NCBI GenBank assembly: GCA_028274465.1
Contig: CM051458.1
Coordinates: 27,416,692-27,480,691, forward strand
DNA: 64,000 nucleotides
DNA from: Plantago ovata
Lineage: Eukaryota > Streptophyta > Magnoliopsida > Lamiales > Plantaginaceae
Reading direction: 5' to 3'
This document shows, one piece after another, positions 31,260-43,137 of the stretch. How positions within the stretch are numbered: the stretch's first letter is position 1; each line of letters starts with the position of its first letter. The notes below the pieces were generated by a model, which was not told the origin of the DNA, did not search any database, and was given only the letters and a program-made list of their open reading frames with translations. The position numbers were made by a program, and so were the translations under genes.

Positions 31260-32860
31260 TGTTGGTCCCTTTAAACAACAAGAAAAGACTAGAGGGGGGG
31301 GGTGAATAGTCTTTTGAAACTTTCGTCGTTTAAAACTTTCTCAGCAAGTGCTTATTACTTTTCATTAATGAGTTTGCTGATACTTAACTTTCTCAGCAAG
31401 CGTAAGTTACTTTTCAGTAACTAGGTTTGCTGATACTTAAAATCAGAGAGCGGAAGTCTTTGAAACAATAAGTGCTCTTTCAGCAAATGAAGGTTTCAGC
31501 AAGTGATGTGAGTGACAGTGTACAGACAGATATGATTTGCTGAAAACTAAATATAGTAAGTAAATCACACAAACACTTTTATAGTGGTATCTGAGAGTGG
31601 CGTAATCTCTCAACTAATCCACTTTGTCCATTCTAGGACTGAATCCACTAAGATAAGATTGAGGTTCCTTACAACACCTATCTAGAGCGATTCAAACAGA
31701 AACCAAAGCACACTTGCTTTGTCTCCAACCTAAACTAGAGAACGCAACCTTGTTCTCCACCAAACTTGGTACTTTTAATCAGCAAAACTATGCTCGATTA
31801 AGTTCCCCCTGAATATCACGCCTGAAAGAGTGTATTTTCAGTTAGAGAGGTTTGGGATGAGATAACTTAATTATAACTTATTCGGTTACAACAAGTAATC
31901 TAAGAAACAAAATTTTGAATACTTTGCAGTAAACAAGTTTGAATGTTTCTGGTGTCAAGACTTGTTCTTGTTCGAAAGAAAGAAAGAACACTTAACTAAT
32001 TTCTTAGTCGTGTAAGTTCTACTTCTTCACAAGTAGCTTTTTCAAGCTTTAAGTCTTGGAACGGATCAATGGCAGTAAGAGTATTTGAAGGTATGTGAGT
32101 TTTAAGCACAAGTGAGAGTTTGATCACGTTGTTGACACACTTCAACTCTTTGCCGGATGACCTCTATTTATAGTGAAAATAAGGAGCCGTTTGAATTTTA
32201 AGTTCCCAGGATTTTGTTCCTTAAGATGTCACTATCTTGCTTTTGTACTTTCAGCAGCGTCCTTGTTTGTCTTCTAGTCTTCATGTCCTTCGCGTGCGAG
32301 CTTTGCATTTAATGCTTATTTGAATAGAATTCAAACAGTAACATTGGAGCGCAAATGTAAGTACTTTCAGCAAGGGGTCACATATGTTCCATCAGCAAGT
32401 GGTCAGTCTCAGTTTCAGCAAACACAACCTACTCTGTCTTCCAGATTTTCACTTATGCAATGTTGTTGCTGAAGTTTCCACTTTCTGAGCAACATGTGCC
32501 TTTGTAGATACCAGTCTTCAGAAATCTTCTAGTCTTCAGATCTTCGAATTCTTCAAGTCTTCACATCTTCAATATCCTTCAAGATTCTGAGCGGTTCTAA
32601 ATGCTTCAATAGTTTGTTTGTAAAAACAATGTACATCGTCAGCAAATGCTTCAATAGGTTATTTTCTTTTCAGAAAACAAGATACATCATAATCTTTAAA
32701 AACCAACCTATCTAGCACCTATTCTAAGTCTTCAGCAAACGTTCCTCTTTTACAATGTCCTTAAAATTCTAAATTCCTATGGACCTTAAGAGTACTAGTT
32801 ACTGGACTTTCCTTAATATAGCTTGGTTAATTGCTCATCAAAATTACAAGTTTCCTAACA
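31260..32860 (-). repeat. 5' LTR of the full-length SIRE-like element
   Basis: A 1,601 bp LTR next to the primer-binding site, paired with 17339-18941. By eye TCAGCAA occurs about ten times in it. The U5-end hairpin loop has a 9-G run here against 11 in its partner. The TATA box is at about 32,162-32,172. Confidence 0.93.
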
Positions 32861-33010
32861 ATATGAGAATTTGCTTCTTCCATGGCCACATCGTTGACAA
32901 GGAACACGTGACTGGGGGTATACACTTTCTTTCGATCGTTGGTCTCAGGACGATAGAGCATAGCGTCTTCGGCGTTGGACATGTCAATTTCCCTACTAGC
33001 TTGAGCTAGT
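32861..33010 (-). pseudogene. Tat-like gypsy pol linker fragment
   Basis: A 150 bp island between two complete LTR elements. It begins with one ATATG copy and ends with one CTAGT copy of the two target duplications. Its minus strand reads on from the RT-side RNase H linker at 42,683 and towards the GPEE-rich linker at 17,338. The island shows that the SIRE-like and the Athila-like element entered the same Tat copy 140 bp apart. Confidence 0.8.
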
Positions 33011-34214
33011 TGATGAACGAGATTGTCAGACTCAATTAATCAAATAAATTTATTTTTAGCCAAAGGCAATTCACAACTACAACGAAAACCAAGGCACGTA
33101 GTGTAGAAGTAAAATAACCTCGAGTGTCGATCTCTAAGGACTATAACTAGCTTTATCTAATTTAACTTAAACTATAAATCAGAAATCAAGCAAAGCACAG
33201 ATTTTTCTTATCAACATGATGGAAGTTAGTGATAGTATGATCATTCAAAGCAACGGGTAATAATCATGCATGAAGTACTTGAAGTTTATATAGAGATCTA
33301 TGATCATGAATTGTCCTATGTGTTCCTTTCAATTCAACACTACGAAGATACATGGCTTAGATAGATCAAAGAAATAAAACAATAAATCAAGTCTTAAACG
33401 CGCGAAGCCACTCATGCATAATCAAGAACCCTAGCTAAGAAATCGCATACTGTCACCAACGATAGATTTAGCTACTCATATTGCAATCAACAAGAATCAA
33501 AGCAAGATTGAATGAAAACATATTGAATGAAATAAATAAAAGCAGAAAAATTGTGAGATACAAGTTACCAACGAAGGTTGTCAATCTCCGATGAATTGCT
33601 AACTCACAAGCAAGAATCGAAAATCAAAGATGTCCAATCTCTATGCTAAAGCTTTCAAATCAATAAGAAAAAGAGTCTTCTATGCTAATAATTCCCTTAA
33701 TAGGCTCTGGAGAATTTGTCTCTCAATATAATGTGGAAAGGTCTGAAAAACATAGAAAATAGGCAAAGATATATATAGCTGCGGAAACTCCCCAGGCGAA
33801 TCGCCCCAGGTGCCCGGCGATTTGCCTGGTGTGGGGCGAATCGCCCGACGTCCCAGGCGGTTCGCCTGGGACGTCCTGATCGGCGAGAGCAAGATTTTTG
33901 GTCTTCTTTTCCTTTTCGGACTCGGATTTTGCCTTCTAGTGACCTTTAAGCCTTGAAACGCGTCCCCTAGGCCTCAAATCTCATCCGGAACCTTCTAGAT
34001 ACACCACGAATGTCCTCGAAACACCAAAACTTCGTCCTCTTCATCAATATTGCCCATAAACATACGTTTTTAACCTAAAACCTGAAAAATGCAAAGAAAA
34101 GGGAAACGTGACACTATTCTAATAAAATGCACTAAAATATAAGCTAAATTAACCTAGAGGATAGCTAAATTGGTGAAAAAGACTCGAATGAAAGTGTAAA
34201 ATACACGTTCATCA
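33011..34214 (-). repeat. 3' LTR of the Athila-like element
   Basis: A 1,204 bp LTR with terminal inverted bases TGATGAACG and CGTTCATCA. The polypurine tract adjoins at 34215. The TATA box (ATATATATA) is at about 33,769-33,777. GC palindromes follow at about 33,790-33,875, including a hairpin at 33848-33874 with perfect 12-base arms ACGTCCCAGGCG and CGCCTGGGACGT. Confidence 0.95.
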
Positions 34215-36079
34215 AACTCCCCAAACCGAACCTTTGCTTGTCCTCAAGCAACTAAGCTAGACTCTAATGCAAAAAAACAATGCAACACAAAATGGAGTCT
34301 CATGCCAAATGAAATGAAATAATCTATTGAGTCTATCAAAAACTTATGAACAATGACCATACAAATCATAACATGGATATTGGTTGAAGAATGCCTCGAT
34401 TGACTCATACACATTCACATATGCACTATGTTAAACAAGATAGTCTCTCGTAACATTCTCTACCTGGACCTAGTCAGTGACGACGTAATGAAACATGTTA
34501 AAATACGAATGGTTGTCCCGTGCCTATGAAACAGAGGACTTACTACTGTTCACCAAGTTAAGACTTTTCCTCAAAGAGGTCGAACCAATACTGGCTCTTA
34601 TCAAACGAAGGAGGTTTCCCTAAAAGTTCACACTCCCCTATTCTACCCATCTCTTAAGCAAAGTCATAAACTAATCACCACTTCTCGAATGGCAGGACAA
34701 GGGTGGTCTAGAACAGATGACACTCAAACAAACAAAAGACACACTTTACAACTCGATTACGAACATTACAAGAATTGAAAAACGAGACAAACACTTTGCT
34801 AAACTACTTTTTGGCTTTCATTGGATCCTTCTTTGCTTTTTTGGTGTCTTTTCTTTCTTTCTTTTTTATTTTCCAGATTTTTTCTTTTTCTTGAATTTTT
34901 TCTTTTATTTTTCCATTTTTTTCTTTCTCTTTTTTTTTTTGTATATAGCCAGCACTAGCACAACGAAAAAGAAATTACAATGACTCACAAACGACCTCCT
35001 CAAACCTATTAGAAAGAATAGGTTGGAGCACAAACTTTACGAAAAAGGAAAACAAACTCACAACACTCAAAATCGAAAAACAAGTCATAATGACAGCATA
35101 ACCCCCTCCCAAAACCTATTCGTTAGAATAGGTTTCAAACAAAGGATCACACAATCTCACACTACCTCCTTCCTAGGCATTTAGAAATCTCAAAGCAAGG
35201 TGAAGACTTGTTGCCTCTTAGGTACATAATTACACGGGAGAACAACCACAAGACTCTAACATGCATCATCTTATTATAAAGGCCTTGGTGAACCGCAGTA
35301 GAGAAAACACCACTAAGTGATGTCGAGACTACAAAGCTTAACTAAGTGTATATATAAATGTGACAAGCCAAGCGAGAAAAACCTCAAACGAATTCAGAGA
35401 GATGAAACGCATGGTCAAAGGTCATAACTAGTTAATCTACCCAATAAAAAAGTTCAAAAAATTTGGCAATAAACTCCACACAAAAACATGCAAAACTATA
35501 CTAGGATGAATGTAGTGTATGCAACTAAATACTAAGAAAGCGGTAAACGTGCAAACGCAAACAAAGGGTTTCACGAGTTTATCATAAGCAAAACAAGTAT
35601 AGAGATAGCCAGCGATAACCCCCCCCTAAAACCTGAACGTCGTCGCTCGTCCCGAACGTCGAAAGTGGATTTAAGGTGAGAGATAACTTGTACCTGTAAC
35701 CTATAGGACTCAAGGAAACTCATGAGAAACCAAAACGGGCGATAACAGAAGTAAAAAGATCAATAATTTAGCATAATAGGAGAAAAATGGGGTTCGGAAC
35801 GAAAATCCGGACCTCCGGGTTTCTGGACACCCGGGGCGAACAGGTGGGGGGCGATTCGCCTGGGGCGTCCAGAACGTCCCAGGCAGCCTGGACTTGCCAG
35901 GCGAATCGCCCCACGTGGGGGGGAGGTTTGCCTGGCATCTCCAGGCTCCTGGAGACGCCTTTTTCCTCCCAAAACGCAAAATTATCATCTTAAAACCTAT
36001 TTTATCACCAAAAATATACGAAAATATAAAATAAAACATAATGACATGCTCAAAACAACAAAATACATCATACCTATCC
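34215..36079 (-). other. 3' non-coding region of the Athila-like element
   Basis: It contains the polypurine tract (34215-34232; element sense ends GTTTGGGGAGTT), a T/C-rich tract (about 34,840-34,950), twin hairpins (35003-35024 and 35113-35134) and a GC-palindrome cluster (about 35,830-35,960) just after the end of pol. No ORF is credible. The same layout occurs in the plus-strand gypsy remnant at 2,321-3,832. Confidence 0.75.
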
Positions 36080-39000
36080 TTAAGTAGAGGTGGGAAAGGT
36101 TAGTTCGAGATGATCAACCTCTACTTGATCACTAGGAAGCTCGAAGTATGGTTTCACTCGTTGCCCCTTCACTTTGAAAGTATTGCCCGTCTTTGGATGC
36201 AAGAGTTCTACAACTCCATGGGGAGCAACTTGGACAATCTCGTATGGTCCATCCCAACGAGTACGGAGCTTTCCAGGAAATAGACGAAGGCGAGAATTAA
36301 ACACCAAAGCTTTTTGACCAGGAATCAGTTCCTTACGTACTATACCACGATCATGATACTTCTTGGTACGCTCCTTGTAGATCTTGGCGTTCTCATAGGC
36401 ACCGAGGCGTAATTCATCAAGCTCATCAAGTTGTAACAACCGTTCTTCGCCAGCTTTTCCCAAATCAAGATTTAGCTCGTTAATAGCCCAATATGCCTTG
36501 TGTTCCAATTCCACAGGAAGATGGCATGCTTTCCCATACACAAGTCTATACAGAGTGGTTCCAATCACCGTTTTGTAGCTAGTTCTATACGCCCAAAGCG
36601 CATCATTCAATTTTCCAGACCAATCTTTCCTACTAGGCTTCACCACTCGCTCGAGAATCTTCTTAATCTGACGGTTGCTAACTTCAACTTGTCCCGAAGT
36701 CTGTGGATGATATGGCGTAGCAACACTATGGGTGACATCGTACTTGTTAAGAAGAGAAACAAAGGTTCTGTTGACGAAGTGCGAAGCTCCATCACTGATG
36801 ATTGTCCTAGGACATCCAAATCTAGAAAAGATCACATCCTTTAAGAACTTCGTAACAACCACGGCATCATTCTTTCTTGTGGGAATCACCTCTACCCACT
36901 TTGTCACATAATCCACCGCGACGAGAATGTATTCGTAACCTCCACTTGATGGAAACGGTCCCATGAAATCAATGCCCCACACGTTGAAAGGCTCGACCAC
37001 TAGATTCCCTTGAAGGGGCATTTCCTCCTTCTTGCCAATATTACCCCCTCGTTGACAGGGGTCACAATTTTTCACGAAACTTCGAGCATCTTGGTGCAAA
37101 CTTGGCCAGAAAAATCCCGCTTGTAGCACCTTGCGAGCCTTTTTAATGCCACTATAGTGTCCGCCGCAATGAAGCTCATGGTAATGACTCAGCACACTTT
37201 GTTGTTCTTCTTGCGGAATGCACCTTCTCAGAATTCCATCAGATCCTTCTTTAAAAAGATTCGGATCATCCCATATGTAATACCTGCAACGCATGGCAAG
37301 AGCTCTCCTATCGGAGGCTGAAAAATTAGTCGGGCAAATACCCATAGCCAAATAGTTCACAATATCAACATACCATGGTTCTTCAGTGACTTTCATTAAG
37401 TGCTCATCAGGAAGATCATCATTAATAGGAACCGAATCCACGGGAATATTAGGAATTCTAGACAAGTGATCAGCAACCAAATTCTCCCTACCAGCTCTAT
37501 CAACTATGGTCAAATCAAAATCTTGTAACAATAAGACCCAACGGATTAACCTTGGCTTGGAATCTTGTTTGGCAATTAAATGTCGTAAAGCAGCATGATC
37601 ATTATGGACATTCACAGGATGACCAATCAAGTAAGACCTAAATTTTTGTAAAGCAAAAACAACAGCTAAAAATTCCTTTTCAGTAGTTGTATAATTAACT
37701 TGAGTTGAGTCTAAAGTCTTACTAACATAATAAATCACACGATACTACTTATCAACTTTTTGGCATAGAACAGCACCCATGCAAAATTCGAAGCATCACA
37801 CATTATCTCAAAAGGGAATTTCCAATCTGGTGGCACAACAATAGGAGCAGTAACAAGCTTTTCTTTAAGGGTATTAAAAGCAACCAAGCATTCATCAGAA
37901 AAATGGTAAACCACATCTTTTGCTAGCAAGTTACTTAAAGGTTTAGCAATTTTTGAAAAATCTTTAATAAACCTCCTATGAAAACTTACATGACCAAGAA
38001 AATATTGCAATTCTTTCACACAAGTGGGTGGGGGAAGTTTCTCAATTATTTCGATCTTAGCCTTATCAACCTCAATCCCCCTTTCAGAAACCACATGTCC
38101 TAGAACAATGCCTTCTCTAACCATATAATGACTTTTCTCCCAACTCAAAGTCAGATTGCATTCAATGCATCTTTTCAAAACAAGATCTAGTCTATGCAAA
38201 CACTCATCAAAAGAATCACCAAAGAGAGAAAAATCATCCATAAAAACTTCAACAAATTTGGTCACCATATCAGAGAAAACAGAAAGCATGCACCTTTGAA
38301 AAGTGGCGGGGGCGTTACATAGCCCGAATGGCATCCTCCTATAAGCAAACGTCCCGAATGGGCAAGTGAATGTCGTCTTCTCCTGATCCTCCGGTGCAAT
38401 CGGAATCTGGTAGAAACCTGACAAGCCATCAAGAAAACAATAAAATTGCCGCCCCGCAAGCCGGTTTAGCATGTCATCAATAAATGGCAAAGGGAAGTGG
38501 TCTTTCTTGGTGGCGGCATTCAACCTCCTATAATCAATGCAAATTCTCCATCCCGTGATTTTCATAACAGGTACTAACTCTCCCTTCTCATTCTCTTCTA
38601 CCGTAATCCCAGATTTCTTAGGAACTATATTGACGGGGCTCACCCATCGACTATCAGGAATGGGATAGATCATATCGGCGTCTAGCAACTTAATCACCTC
38701 TTTCTTCACTACTTCTTGCATCGCAGGATTTATCCTACGCTGAGGTTGCCTAACGGGTTTGGCATCTTGCTCTAGAGTGATATTGTGCACACACCGTGTT
38801 GGGCTAATTCCCTTTATATCACTAATCCCCCATCCTATGGCTGCAGAATTTTTTCTTAAGACCTCAATTAGCTTACCTTCTTCATCGCTAGAGAGGTGTG
38901 AAGAGACTATCACAGGTTTTTTCTTATTTTTCCCTAAGTAGACATACTTGAGGTGTGCTGGAAGGGGTTTTAATTCTAAGCTAGGCTCTTCAGGAAATTT

Positions 39001-40239
39001 GCTCTCTACCTCTTCTTCATCTAAAGGTTCAAGCACTTCGTCTCCTAGGGGAATTTCAGGCGTACTATCCATCATCTCAACTATCTCCCTTGCTTCTTCG
39101 GATAAGTAGCAAGTTGCAACTTGCATGGTTAGTGCCTCTTCAAGAGGTTCACGATTATCATAGCAATGATGAAATTCAGAAATCACAGAATCATAGCAAT
39201 CGACAAAATTTAATTCTTCTACGACTTCCTTATCTCCTATGCTACATCCTACCAATTCAATTTTCTCACCCATTACCTCCATGGAGATTTTCTTGCCTTT
39301 GAGTTCAAGGCATGTATTGGTAGTGGCCATGAATGGTCTTCCAAGCAACACCACGTGCTCACGAACATGGCTCTTCCCTTCATCAACCGACTTCATGATC
39401 ACAAAATCTGCAGGAATTATTAGTTTATCAACTTTTACAAGGATATCTTCAACTATTCCCACAGGACGCTTCACACTATGGTCTGCCATTTGTACTACCA
39501 TCTCGATTGGCTTCACTTCTCCAAGATCTAGAGCTTTATAGACTGAGTATGGCATGAGATTGATGCTAGCTCCTAAGTCGAGCATAGCCTTGGTGGACCG
39601 CCCATTGCCCATAGTAATGTCAATTATGAAGCTTCTAGGATCACGTTGCTTCATTGGAAGTTCCGCAATAGAATTCACCGTCTCGATCCGATTCACTTCC
39701 CTCCCCGAAGAAATTCTTTTGTTACTCTTCACCTCCCGAAAGAACTTCGTGTAGGCGAGAATATTCTGAATTAACTCCAAAAGAGGTACATTAACTTCGA
39801 CTTTATAGAGGCGTTGGTACAGCGGTGACTCCATTATATCCTTCTTGACCGGTTTGATTCTTCTAGGGAATGGTACATGAGGTTTTGGGGGCACATATGG
39901 ATTGGAGGACTTATGAAGCACCTCCGTATTGTTAGGCGTATCCCCCGTAACCTCATCATCGACAACGTCTCCTTCGGGTGTTTGAGGTGTATCGTCCTGC
40001 ACTTGAGGTTCTTCCGAAGTTTCACCAACTTCTTGTTCAGTGCTTGTTCCTGCATCGTTAGTCACAGTAGATTTAATATGTTTAGGACGTACAAAATTAG
40101 GAATTGTAGTTACCTTTCCACCTCGGAGGAGTAGTTTCACTTCCTCGTACTCAGGAACCTCAGTAGTAACAGTTGGAAGTGGCTTGGGATCGATGAAATC
40201 AGCTTCGGGTGTCGAAACAGGGGAGCTGGGGTCGTCCAA
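36080..40239 (-). pseudogene. Athila-like pol: protease, RT, RNase H, integrase
   Basis: Gypsy domain order. The protease has AMLDLGASINLMPYSVY and VVLLGRPFM (about 39,300-39,590). RT has WRICIDYRRLNAATKKDHFPL, RMPFGLCNAPATFQRCM and the catalytic FMDDFSLFG (about 38,225-38,250). RNase H has KFPFEIMCDASNFAW, then [17 protein letters not shown] and DHAALRHL. Integrase has an H2C2 zinc finger ([11 protein letters not shown] with CDPC), the core D, D and E in [20 protein letters not shown] and [14 protein letters not shown], and the GPY/F module RWDGPYEIV. The Athila assignment rests on FMDDF, tRNA-Asp priming and sequence style. It is close to intact. Confidence 0.9.
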
Positions 40240-40370
40240 CTCCTTGGAGCTGGGGGGCGATTCGCCCCCTGCCCCGGGCGAATCGCCTGGGGTGAGCTAG
40301 GACGCCCCCAGCTTTCTGCCTGTGGGGGGCGATTCGCCCCCTATGCTGGGCGGTTCGCCACCCACCTCTA
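40240..40370 (-). repeat. GC palindromes inside the gag-protease linker
   Basis: GGGGCGATTCGCCCC at 40254-40268 and again at 40326-40340, with variants CCGGGCGAATCGCCTGG at 40274-40290 and GCTGGGCGGTTCGCC at about 40345. Where translated, the motif yields GGESPP/GGEPPS peptide repeats. The same palindrome occurs in this element's LTRs and 3' region. Confidence 0.75.
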
Positions 40371-41340
40371 GAGGGGCGTCTTCATCAAAAACCTTCCTAT
40401 CTTCGAGTTTATGAACCTCCTCTACTTTTTCACACTTTAACAAGCTTAATTTCTCCAGTAGCTGCTCAGTTACTTCGACCCCTTCAAAAACTTTCGCTAA
40501 ACAGAGATTATCTTCAACTTGCCCCGCGTGTGCAATTTCATAAACACTTTCGATGTCCTTCATTCCTGCGTAAAACGCAAGTTCATCCTCCTCACTGATA
40601 TCTTCGTCTTCAGAATATCTTTCGTATAAGCCTTTAGTTTCACCCCGATTTGAATCCCCATTGGTGACTTGACTCGACATTAGCCTCTCAGATTGTGCAG
40701 AACCACTGGCGTACCTTCGAAGGACCTTCTCTGCCTCTTCAACCGTACATTCTTCTAATCCTCCACACATCCCATCCACTTGAAGCCTAACATCATCACG
40801 TAGACCACCAATAAAATACCAAATCAGCTCCCCGTCGTCGAAACGGTGATGGGGGCACTCACGTTTATACAACTCAAAACGTTCGTAGGTGTCACAAAAC
40901 CGCTCATACTCTCCTTGCTTGAAGTGTTAGATCCTATTTCGTAAGGCAATTGTCTCATGGTAAGGCATAAATTACGCCAAGAACTCCTCTACTACTTGGC
41001 TCCATGTTTTCAGCGATCCTGGTGCTAACCTGGATATCCAAAGCCTTGGTTCATATCCGAGAGCGAAAGAAAATGATCTCCTACATAATTGGTCCTCAGT
41101 GAACCCGTTTGCTGGAACTTTTGCTATTTCTTCCTCATAGGATCTGATGAAACTTAACGGATTCATCCCCACTCCATCTTCGAACCTCGGTATGTCTCTC
41201 ACCACTGAACTTGTTGCTTCGTACCACTTCAACTCTTCCTCCAAGTATATAGCTGAAATTTTCCTAACTTGCGAGAATTGGGGCATCATGCGAGCTTTCA
41301 TGGGCGTCATACCTGAATATCTGTAACAGGAGTAACTCAA
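40297..41340 (-). pseudogene. Athila-like gag
   Basis: The N-terminal region has FIRSYEEEIAKVP and LCRRSFSFALGYEPRLWISRL, with a TWSQVVEEFLA helix. It then continues with YFIGGLRDDVRLQVDGMC and EAEKVLRRYASG, the standard end of the plant retrotransposon gag core. The C-terminal part is acidic, with YSEDEDISEEDELAFY, and ends in the GGESPP-type repeats. No CCHC zinc knuckle is apparent. The gag-only element at 5,319-6,227 shares the first half. The region carries an interruption. Confidence 0.75.
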
Positions 41341-41452
41341 AACTGAAACTTAGTCCTGTTAGAAGTCGCAAAATTCTGGAAACAAATTAACTACTAAATC
41401 TGAGAATTGAAAGCTGAAACTATAAATAAGCTAAAGAGAAAAAGGAGTATAG
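41341..41452 (-). other. 5' leader of the Athila-like element
   Basis: A short A-rich untranslated leader between the primer-binding site and gag. It resembles the leader of the gag-only element near its primer site. No ORF is present. Confidence 0.6.
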
Positions 41453-41470
41453 TCCCCGGCAACGACGCCA
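41453..41470 (-). promoter_or_regulatory. Primer-binding site, tRNA-Asp
   Basis: Plus-strand TCCCCGGCAACGACGCCA matches the 3' end of plant tRNA-Asp with one mismatch, three bases from the 5' LTR. Confidence 0.88.
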
Positions 41471-41473
41471 ATT

Positions 41474-42677
41474 TGATGAACGAGATTGTCAGACTCAATT
41501 AATCAAATAAATTTGTTTTTAGCCAAAGGCAATTCACAACTACAACGAAAACCAAGGCACGTAGTGTAGAAGTAAAATAACCTCGAGTGTCGATCTCTAA
41601 GGACTATAACTAGCTTTATCTAATTTAACTTAAACTATAAATCAGAAATCAAGCAAAGTACAGATTTTTCTTATCAATATGATGGAAGTTAGTGATAGTA
41701 TGATCATTCAAAGCAACGGATAATAATCATGCATGAAGTAGTTGAAGTTTGTATAGAGATCTATGATCATGAATTGTCCTATGTGTTCCTTTCAATTCAA
41801 CACTACGAAGATAGATGACTTAGATAGATCAAAGAAATAAAACAATAAATCAAGTCTTAAGCGCGCAAAGCCACTCATGCATAATCAAGAACCCTAGCTA
41901 AGAAATCACATACTATCACCAACGATAGATTTAGCTACTCATATTGCAATCAACAAGAATCAAAGCAAGATTGAATGAAAACATGTTGAATGAAATAAAT
42001 AAAAGTAGAAAAATTATGAGATACAAGTTACCAACGAAGGTTGTCAATCTCCGATGAATTGCTAACTAACAAGCAAGAATCAAAAATCAAAGATGTCCAA
42101 TCTCTATGCTAAAGCTTTCAAATCAATAAGAAAAAGAGTCTTCTATGCTAATAATTCTCAGAACAGGCTCTGGAGAATTTGTCTCTCAAAATAATGTGAA
42201 AAGGTCTGAAAAACGTAGAAAATAGGCAAAGATATATATAGCTGCGGAAACTCCCCACGCGAACCGCCCCAGGTGCCAGGCGATTCGCCTGGTGTGGGGC
42301 GAATCGCCCCACGTCCCAGGCGGTTCGCCTGGGACGTCCAGATCGGCGAGAGGAAGATTTTTGGTCTTCTTTTCCTTTTCGAACTCGGATTTTGCCTTCT
42401 AGTGACCTTTAAGCCTTGAAACTCGTCTCCTAGGCCTCAAATCTCATCCGGAACCTTCTAGATACACCACGAATGTCCTCGAAACACCAAAACTTCGTCC
42501 TCTTCATCAATATTGCCCATAAACATACATTTTTAACCTAAAACCTGAAAAATGCAAAGAAAAGAGAAACGTGACACTATTCTAATAAAATGCACTAAAA
42601 TATAAGCTAAATTAATCTAGAGGATAGCTAAATTGGTGAAAAAGACTCGAATGAAAGTGTAAAATACACGTTCATCA
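41474..42677 (-). repeat. 5' LTR of the Athila-like element
   Basis: A 1,204 bp LTR paired with 33011-34214 and adjacent to the primer-binding site. The TATA box is at about 42,232-42,240, the perfect 12-base-arm hairpin at 42311-42337, and further GGGGCGAATCGCCCC copies at about 42,297-42,311. Confidence 0.95.
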
Positions 42678-42682
42678 CTAGT

Positions 42683-43137
42683 TCCTTGAATCCTCTCAGC
42701 AACGCTTCTAAGGCCTTGAAATGTTCGCTAACTTGTGGTCCTTGGGAGTCGATCATCATAGTTGAATCCGATTGTGCTTCCTTTGAGTCGACGTCCATAG
42801 AGTCCTTGGCAGGGTACTCAGCCAAGAAATCCACTAGGACTTGAGCCTTTTTGGCTAATGGAGCTTGGTAGTCAAAGTCGAACTCACTAAGCTCGATTGC
42901 CCATTTTGCTAGTCTTCCGCTCATTTCCGATCGTCCTAAGACTTGCTTGAGAGGCTGGCTTGTTAAGACAATCACCTTATGTGCAACCAAATATGGTTTG
43001 AGCCTCCCTGCGATGTAGACCAAGGAAAACGACAATCTCTCAATGTCCAAGTACCTTATCTCCGCACCTGTGAGCGCCTTACTCAAATAGTAAATCGACA
43101 TATGATCGTTGCCTTGGATCTGTACTAGTATGGAACT
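42683..43137 (-). pseudogene. Tat-like gypsy pol: RT-linked RNase H
   Basis: The minus strand reads IYYLSKALTGAEIRYLDIE, LVYIAGRLKPYLVAHKVIVL, LKQVLGRSEMSGRLAKWAIELSEFDF and KAQVLVDFLAEYP, the RNase H that follows RT in gypsy elements, then a serine- and aspartate-rich linker. It continues at 32,861-33,010 and 16,479-17,338. RT itself would lie beyond 43,137 but is replaced there by the LTR of a plus-strand copia element. The fragment is broken. Confidence 0.8.

Larger units (their letters stand above)
17339..32860 (-). mobile_element. Full-length SIRE-like Ty1/copia element with large third ORF
   Basis: A complete 15,522 bp element bounded by two LTRs (17339-18941 and 31260-32860) and flanked by a perfect 5 bp target duplication ATATG (17334-17338 and 32861-32865). 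On the minus strand: 5' LTR, tRNA-iMet site, gag, protease, integrase, RT, RNase H, a 0.9 kb spacer, a 5.2 kb third ORF region, polypurine tract, 3' LTR. The LTRs differ by about 2-3% where compared by eye over the first 300 bases, suggesting insertion of the order of a million years ago at usual plant rates. The structure is whole, but coding regions carry roughly half a dozen or more breaks. It sits in Tat pol. Confidence 0.93.
33011..42677 (-). mobile_element. Full-length Athila-like Ty3/gypsy element
   Basis: A complete 9,667 bp element with two LTRs of equal length (1,204 bp; 33011-34214 and 41474-42677) and a perfect target duplication CTAGT (33006-33010 and 42678-42682). On the minus strand: 5' LTR, tRNA-Asp primer site, gag, protease, RT, RNase H, integrase, a 1.9 kb 3' non-coding region, polypurine tract, 3' LTR. 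LTRs differ by roughly 1.5-2% by eye over the first 300 bases, suggesting insertion within about the last million years. The structure looks whole, with about three interruptions across gag and pol. No env-like ORF is visible. Confidence 0.95.

Noticed and set aside
34717-34983. Phenylalanine-rich frame resembling a membrane protein
   Set aside because: It translates the T/C-rich tract of the gypsy 3' region; the hydrophobicity is compositional.
42628-43101. RNase H protein with its own C-terminus
   Set aside because: The last residues are read through the target duplication into the LTR of the Athila-like element; only 42,683 upwards is Tat pol.
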